From the NCBI GenBank assembly GCA_905201285.1, contig CAJKNM010000093.1, positions 1 through 5,850 of the forward strand: a DNA stretch of 5,850 nucleotides, written 5' to 3'. Made by a program: the position numbers and the translations under genes. Under the pieces are notes generated by a model, which made no database searches, was not told the origin of the DNA, and saw only the letters and a program-made list of their open reading frames with translations. This DNA comes from an uncultured Eubacteriales bacterium. GTDB lineage: Bacteria; Bacillota; Clostridia; Monoglobales; Monoglobaceae. Numbering within the stretch: position 1 is the first letter of the stretch; each line of letters opens with the position of its first letter. Below, one piece after another: positions 1 through 3,226 of the stretch.

Positions 1-6
1 CGAACG

Positions 7-27
7 GCGCAAGGGCGCGGCTTGCGC
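7..27. other. GC-rich stem-loop in intergenic DNA
   Basis: GCGCAAG (7-13) and CTTGCGC (21-27) are perfect reverse complements around a 7-nt loop. There is no T-tract on either side, so it is not a standard intrinsic terminator. It lies more than 120 nt beyond the stop codon of the leftward peptidase gene and is much richer in GC than the DNA around position 60-100, which fits an intergenic repeat fragment cut by the window edge. Confidence 0.5.
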
Positions 28-51
28 AACCGGGTCGGGCAAATCGCGGCA

Positions 52-74
52 GCCAACAAAATTATTTTGATTTT
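52..74 (+). repeat. Left arm of 23-nt long-distance inverted repeat
   Basis: This 23-nt stretch begins GCCAACAAAAT and matches the reverse complement of 5828-5850 at 22 of 23 positions. The one mismatch is the centre of the odd palindrome CAAAAT-T-ATTTTG, where inversion must give a mismatch. Both copies lie downstream of a gene 3' end (the peptidase here, the SLH protein at the other end) and have the same orientation relative to that gene's transcription. It is best read as a dispersed intergenic repeat. Confidence 0.6.
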
Positions 75-102
75 TATAAATATCCCGCGAAAATTTCATT
101 CC

Positions 103-134
103 CTTGCCGGATTAAAGCGCACCGCACTTGATGG
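103..134 (+). repeat. 32-nt dispersed motif, copy 1
   Basis: Starts CTTGCCGGATTAAAGCGC and agrees with 1271-1302 at 27 of 32 positions; all five differences are transitions. It contains a small hairpin, AAGCGC (115-120) with GCACTT (124-129), that has one C-A mismatch on this strand but a G-U wobble in minus-strand RNA. The peptidase transcript would run through it in that direction. The matching copy lies in the structured element upstream of the secreted-protein gene. Confidence 0.65.
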
Positions 135-161
135 TAGGTATAATTCCGAATTATACCTACC
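133..161. repeat. Perfect 29-nt palindrome over the peptidase stop codon
   Basis: GGTAGGTATAATT (133-145) is the exact reverse complement of AATTATACCTACC (149-161), separated only by CCG. The TAG stop of the leftward peptidase gene (159-157) lies inside the right arm. As RNA it would form a 13-bp hairpin at the very end of the coding region. It is AT-rich and lacks a following T-tract on either strand, so it is not a canonical terminator. A 3'-end-stabilising hairpin, a protein-binding palindrome or a repeat end are all possible. Confidence 0.75.
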
Positions 162-978
162 CCCTCGCATTAAACAAAATTTCTCTCACTCCGGCATAAA
201 TTTCATCAAATTCAGAAAGCGGAAGGGGATTCCTCCCCAATCCGACTTCAATAGTGAACCCGGGTTTTTTAAACTTTCGTATAAACCAATCTTTATACCC
301 GCCATAAGAAGCGATTCCCGAAACCTCATCGCGTTTGTATTGGCTGACAGACTCGAATCTGTTGAGTATTTCCTCTGTTCCGTCCGGAATATACCCACAA
401 AAATCATAGTATATAACCTCGCCCTGACTGTGCAGGGCAATAACAGTATCAAACCTGTTTTCTCGGGTGAAATCAGCTATCGCCTTTGTTTCGGGCTCGG
501 ATTCGGGATATCCGCCGCCGTACCGCGTCGGCCCGGGACCTGTGACCCCGTACTTTTCCTCCGTTTTTTTTGATAACTCCCATAACGCATCGAAATTGTG
601 ATTTATGTCGACACCGCGCGAGTTTGCCTGCCATCTTTCTCCGCTTGCGGCGATTTCAACCCCGTCAGGGTTCACCATGGGAACAATATATAAAGCTGTG
701 CCGTCTAATATATCGGGTACATTACCTGCGGCAATCATACCGCAAAGCTCAGCGGCAAAGGTGACTAAAACCTTCGCCGTCAGTGACTCCATGCCGTGAT
801 ATGCGCCGGAATAAAATATCCGCCGAGAACCGCGGCCGAGCTTGAGCGCATAAATGTCCCTGCCGAGAACCGACTTTCCTATTGGAAATATACAGGTATC
901 GGGAAACCGATTTTTGATTTCTTTCAGATCCTGTTCAAGCGAGCCATAGGCATAACAGTTGTTTAACAATTTAATCAC
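157..978 (-). CDS. M14-family zinc peptidase, probable gamma-D-glutamyl-meso-diaminopimelate peptidase
   Basis: This 273-residue protein is a zinc metallopeptidase of family M14, most like bacterial enzymes that cut the gamma-D-Glu/diaminopimelate bond in wall peptides. The zinc ligands are visible as H61-x-x-E64 (AYHGMES) and H183 (ALHSQGE). R40 lies in GRDI, N103-PDG is conserved, and R121 begins a RGVDINHNF stretch equivalent to the substrate-binding Arg region. E244 in TIEVGLGRNPLP is the expected catalytic glutamate. There is no signal peptide, membrane segment or LysM domain; relatives such as Bacillus YqgT are longer and can carry LysM repeats, so this is a catalytic-domain-only, probably cytoplasmic form suited to recycling imported muropeptides. 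The start is GTG (978-976), with GGAAGG just upstream and an in-frame TAA eight codons before it. A TTG three codons later is a possible alternative start. It is divergent from the surface-protein genes and probably separately regulated. Confidence 0.88.
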   Translation of the reverse strand: MIKLLNNCYAYGSLEQDLKEIKNRFPDTCIFPIGKSVLGRDIYALKLGRGSRRIFYSGAYHGMESLTAKVLVTFAAELCGMIAAGNVPDILDGTALYIVPMVNPDGVEIAASGERWQANSRGVDINHNFDALWELSKKTEEKYGVTGPGPTRYGGGYPESEPETKAIADFTRENRFDTVIALHSQGEVIYYDFCGYIPDGTEEILNRFESVSQYKRDEVSGIASYGGYKDWFIRKFKKPGFTIEVGLGRNPLPLSEFDEIYAGVREILFNARG

Positions 979-990
979 GCCTTCCTTTTT
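976..990 (-). promoter_or_regulatory. Ribosome binding site and GTG start of the peptidase gene
   Basis: Read on the minus strand, AAAAAGGAAGGC runs straight into GTG. The AGGA core leaves 4 nt to GTG and the following AGG leaves 1 nt, which is short but usable. The TTG at 969-967 would have about 10 nt spacing. No ATG is available nearby and an in-frame stop lies just upstream, so GTG (or TTG) must be the start. Confidence 0.6.
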
Positions 991-1004
991 GTGAATACCT
1001 TACA

Positions 1005-1033
1005 ATTATATGCCCGTATAAATATAAAGATAA
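1005..1033 (-). promoter_or_regulatory. Candidate sigma-A promoter for the peptidase gene
   Basis: On the minus strand a perfect -10 TATAAT (1010-1005) lies 17 nt downstream of a weak -35, TTATCT (1033-1028). Transcription would start near 998, giving a roughly 20-nt leader that includes the ribosome binding site. The -10 and its distance to the gene fit well; the -35 is poor and the region is AT-rich. Confidence 0.5.
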
Positions 1034-1040
1034 ACAAAAT

Positions 1041-1112
1041 ATTTAACAATTTCTTAAAATTTTTAAAAAAGTTAAAAAAACTATTGAAAAATTCGCATAA
1101 CTGTAGTATAAT
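1041..1112 (+). promoter_or_regulatory. Strong sigma-A promoter with AT-rich upstream tract
   Basis: TTGAAA (1084-1089) and TATAAT (1107-1112) are separated by exactly 17 nt, a near-consensus housekeeping promoter. Positions 1041-1083 are almost entirely A/T, with A-runs at 1065-1070 and 1074-1080 spaced about one helical turn apart, which resembles an UP element. The expected start is near 1119, leaving a leader of about 410 nt before the secreted-protein gene. No other good promoter was found between here and that gene. Confidence 0.75.
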
Positions 1113-1139
1113 ACAGAATGTAAATTAGAAAATAATTAG

Positions 1140-1319
1140 AATACGGGTTATTATACCATTAAAATTATTCCGAATTCGCCCCTTGCTCAAAGGGACACGG
1201 CAAGATATTGTTTCCTTGCCGCTGCGGTGGGCATGGCGGAACCGGGGACGGCGATTATTCCAAACAATATCTTGCCGAATTAAAGCGCGCTGCGCTTGAC
1301 GGAAATATAAACCCGTATT
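1140..1319. repeat. 180-bp inverted-repeat-bounded intergenic element (MITE-like)
   Basis: The outer ends AATACGGGTT (1140-1149) and AACCCGTATT (1310-1319) are perfect 10-bp inverted repeats. Nested inside is a perfect 16-bp pair at 1198-1213 and 1262-1277 (CGGCAAGATATTGTTT and its complement). There are also small hairpins at 1180-1194 (CCCTT/AAGGG) and 1283-1297 (AAGCGC/GCGCTT). The interior is GC-rich inside AT-rich flanks and codes for nothing visible. Its right part is shared with 103-134. No clear target-site duplication was seen, so mobility is not shown; it may be a dispersed structured repeat or a leader RNA domain. Confidence 0.6.
1271..1302 (+). repeat. 32-nt dispersed motif, copy 2
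   Basis: Matches 103-134 at 27 of 32 positions. This copy has a perfect 6-bp hairpin, AAGCGC (1283-1288) with GCGCTT (1292-1297) around a GCT loop. Its first seven bases, CTTGCCG, are also the outer end of the right arm of the 16-bp inverted repeat in the surrounding element. Confidence 0.65.
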
Positions 1320-1398
1320 GACAAAATAAATTTTTAGAAGAAAGGAGGACGCCTGAAATTAACTAAATAATACTTGTGGTATAGACAGCTTGGGTTAT

Positions 1399-1438
1399 CG
1401 ATGATTCATTGTATTAGTTAGTGTATCAATAATTATCG
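1399..1438 (+). other. 12-bp stem-loop in the leader
   Basis: CGATGATT-C-ATTG (1399-1411) pairs with CAATAATTATCG (1427-1438): 12 base pairs including one G-U wobble, one bulged C (1407) and a 15-nt loop. There is no T-tract after it, so it is not an intrinsic terminator. It lies about 80 nt upstream of the ribosome binding site. Confidence 0.5.
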
Positions 1439-1445
1439 CGGAAAT

Positions 1446-1477
1446 ACTTAAAGCATAAAAAACTTAAAAGCTAAAAA
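1446..1477 (+). repeat. Two tandem copies of a 16-nt A-rich unit
   Basis: ACTTAAAGCATAAAAA (1446-1461) is followed directly by ACTTAAAAGCTAAAAA (1462-1477), 13 of 16 identical without gaps. The unit is low-complexity and lies in the untranslated leader just upstream of the ribosome binding site. It may keep the translation-initiation region unstructured, which is inference. Confidence 0.5.
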
Positions 1478-1516
1478 GCGTGGAAATGATTTTAAAATTG
1501 TTGGTAAATATTATTT

Positions 1517-1522
1517 AGGAGG
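1517..1522 (+). promoter_or_regulatory. Ribosome binding site deciding the start at 1533
   Basis: AGGAGG at 1517-1522 is a full consensus. It sits only 1 nt before an ATG at 1524 but 10 nt before the in-frame ATG at 1533, a workable spacing. The second ATG also gives a more typical signal peptide beginning MKVNNLLKK. Confidence 0.8.
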
Positions 1523-1532
1523 CATGATAAAA

Positions 1533-3146
1533 ATGAAAGTTAATAATTTGTTAAAAAAAGTTGGCTCGGTTATAACAACCGCGGCTCTTCTTGCGACTCT
1601 CGGCACAACCGCTTTCGCGGATGGTGGTGTTACCGTGGGTGTAGGCGGCGAGGGTATTAGTATTACAAAAGTAGAAACCGTTCAGCATGAGAATTCTACG
1701 GATGTATATGATGTTACTGTTACTTATAAAACAACAAAAGACAATGCTGTTGGTATGACAATGTTGGTATATAAGAATAAAGATGATAGTTCGTTGAATG
1801 ATAATGCGGCTAATCCGTATAACGAGGGGTCAATGCAGATTATAGGCATTGATCAGACCAAGGCGGAAAGTAGTTCTGATGGTTCCGCAAAAGAGGGAAG
1901 CTTTACATTCAGCGTGACAACAAACGCAGGGACAACGGAGGCGCCTAACGTTTATCATATTAAAAAGGGTAAAAAGGCTCTCATAGCTGTCAGCGGTGAT
2001 AAATGTACACCGGCATATGCTGCGCTTTTGCTTAAAGCAGCGGCTAAAACAATTGCTCAGAAAACATTAGTGGATTCTGTTACGGTGGCTGCAAATGCTT
2101 CAGATGCTGAGATTCAATCAGCACTAGACGATGCAGCGAAAAATGCAACGGTGGAAGTTACGGATGACGTGAAAAATAATCATCAGGTTTCACTTGACAA
2201 AGCGGATATTAAGGATGCTAATTGGACACCTGGCGAGAATGGTGAATATACTAGACATTATACATTTCAAAAGGGAAATACCTCTATAGAGGGTGTTGAA
2301 TTCAAAGAAGATAAAACCGTGGTAGTCACCGCAACAATCACCAAGGAAGCGGTATCTGGTATGGTTGCAAAACTTGGCTCAGCAGAGGTTACAGGCAATG
2401 TTGCGACAATTTCGGTAAATAATAGTGTGCTTAAAGATGCTACGGATTTATCTGCACTGACCACATATTTGAATACAAACTATGCTGATGTTCAACTCAA
2501 AGCAGATGGCTTAACAGACACAATTAAAACCGGAGCTTCGTTTGAACCACGCGATGAGTATGTTGTGGATAAGACAAGTTACACATATACTGCTACCGTT
2601 AATGCCGGTACCGGTAAAGATGGTAATGTTAAGCTTGATGCTAACCAACCGATTACTGTTACAGTAAACATCACAAGCGATTCTATTGCCGATGTTAAGC
2701 TTATGAAGGATAATGCTGAGGTTACAGGCGAGCTTGATTCTGTTCAGGTTCCGAGCGGTACTACCGAAGCCAATGTACCGAATGAGGTTAAGAAACTGCT
2801 TTCGGATTATAGTTTAAGCTACACCGAAAACAAGAACGGAGCTTCTGCAACAAAGACGATAGCTTTAACTGATAATAAAGTTGGGTATACAAGTGCTGTA
2901 AAGGATGGGAAAGTAACTTTTACCATTAATACAATAGATGGTATAGCTCTTGTATCTCCGTTTAGCGTTGTTGTTCCTTACACAATTGCTCCGGCAGGTG
3001 TACCGGTTTATCTTGGTGATGTAGACTTGGATGGAGAGGTAACTTCCAATGACCTTAATGTTTTGAGATTCCATATAGCTGGCAGAAAGGAACTGGAGTC
3101 TATAGGAAAAGAAATAGTGGCAACGGTACCTAGTTATGTTGAGTAG
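1533..3146 (+). CDS. Secreted multi-module surface protein with a half dockerin repeat
   Basis: A 537-residue exported protein without an enzymatic signature. Residues 1-29 form a signal peptide (basic start, hydrophobic core, cleavage after TTAFA). Residues about 33-160 form a beta-rich module with IIGIDQTKAE and GSFTFSV stretches, of a type seen in Clostridia surface and carbohydrate-related proteins. A short Ala/Leu-rich segment (165-176) leads to three related modules at about 183-273, 293-384 and 404-487; the inter-module segments share AEVTG (284-288 and 395-399). Near the C-terminus, GDVDLDGEVTSNDLNVLRF (from residue 495) is one dockerin type I calcium loop, with D496, D498, D500, T504 and D507 at the expected positions, followed by its helix. 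The second repeat of a normal dockerin is absent and the protein ends 20 residues after the helix with tandem stops TAG TAA. No LPXTG, SLH or membrane anchor is visible. It is probably co-expressed with the SLH protein that begins 80 nt downstream. An ATG three codons earlier is a less likely start. Confidence 0.85.
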   Translation: MKVNNLLKKVGSVITTAALLATLGTTAFADGGVTVGVGGEGISITKVETVQHENSTDVYDVTVTYKTTKDNAVGMTMLVYKNKDDSSLNDNAANPYNEGSMQIIGIDQTKAESSSDGSAKEGSFTFSVTTNAGTTEAPNVYHIKKGKKALIAVSGDKCTPAYAALLLKAAAKTIAQKTLVDSVTVAANASDAEIQSALDDAAKNATVEVTDDVKNNHQVSLDKADIKDANWTPGENGEYTRHYTFQKGNTSIEGVEFKEDKTVVVTATITKEAVSGMVAKLGSAEVTGNVATISVNNSVLKDATDLSALTTYLNTNYADVQLKADGLTDTIKTGASFEPRDEYVVDKTSYTYTATVNAGTGKDGNVKLDANQPITVTVNITSDSIADVKLMKDNAEVTGELDSVQVPSGTTEANVPNEVKKLLSDYSLSYTENKNGASATKTIALTDNKVGYTSAVKDGKVTFTINTIDGIALVSPFSVVVPYTIAPAGVPVYLGDVDLDGEVTSNDLNVLRFHIAGRKELESIGKEIVATVPSYVE

Positions 3147-3160
3147 TAAAAACAACATAA
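3134..3160 (+). other. Weak AT-rich hairpin at the end of the secreted-protein gene
   Basis: TTATGTTG (3134-3141) pairs with CAACATAA (3153-3160), 8 bp around an 11-nt loop, spanning the stop codon. It is AT-rich and followed by GGAAATATAAATTG rather than a T-tract, so transcription probably reads through into the SLH gene. It could still influence mRNA processing. Confidence 0.4.
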
Positions 3161-3212
3161 GGAAATATAAATTGTAAAAACTATTGTTAATTATTAATTA
3201 TATTATTAAAAT

Positions 3213-3217
3213 GGAGG
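3213..3217 (+). promoter_or_regulatory. Ribosome binding site of the SLH-protein gene
   Basis: GGAGG is 9 nt before the ATG at 3227. The 80-nt gap before it is almost all A/T and offers only poor promoter matches. The best pair, TTGTTA (3184-3189) with TAAAAT (3207-3212), would start transcription inside or after this site, so co-transcription from the upstream promoter is favoured. Confidence 0.75.
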
Positions 3218-3226
3218 AAATTATAA

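Larger units (their letters stand above)
1119..1532 (+). promoter_or_regulatory. Long structured 5' leader of the secreted-protein gene
   Basis: This stretch has no convincing gene. From left to right it holds a 180-bp inverted-repeat element (1140-1319), an orphan AAAGGAGG (1341-1348) with no start codon at a usable distance, a 12-bp stem-loop (1399-1438), a tandem A-rich repeat (1446-1477) and the true ribosome binding site (1517-1522). I do not recognise a known riboswitch class in it. Long leaders are common for abundant surface-layer transcripts, where they can affect mRNA stability; that role here is inference. Confidence 0.55.

Noticed and set aside
22..573. A 183-codon plus-strand open frame
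   Set aside because: It is antisense to the peptidase gene, whose catalytic motifs are clear, has no good ribosome binding site and its translation shows no family features.
962..1052. Direct repeat TTTAACAATTT at 962-972 and 1042-1052 flanking the peptidase promoter, as an operator pair
   Set aside because: The 11-mer is low-complexity AT sequence and one copy is inside the first codons of the peptidase; chance is likely without more copies.
1318..1346. TTGACA at 1318-1323 as a second promoter -35
   Set aside because: A perfect -35 hexamer, but the expected -10 position reads AAAGGA and nothing near 16-18 nt resembles TATAAT.
1399..1438. Leader stem-loop as an intrinsic terminator or known riboswitch
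   Set aside because: No T-tract follows and I recognise no conserved riboswitch core around it.
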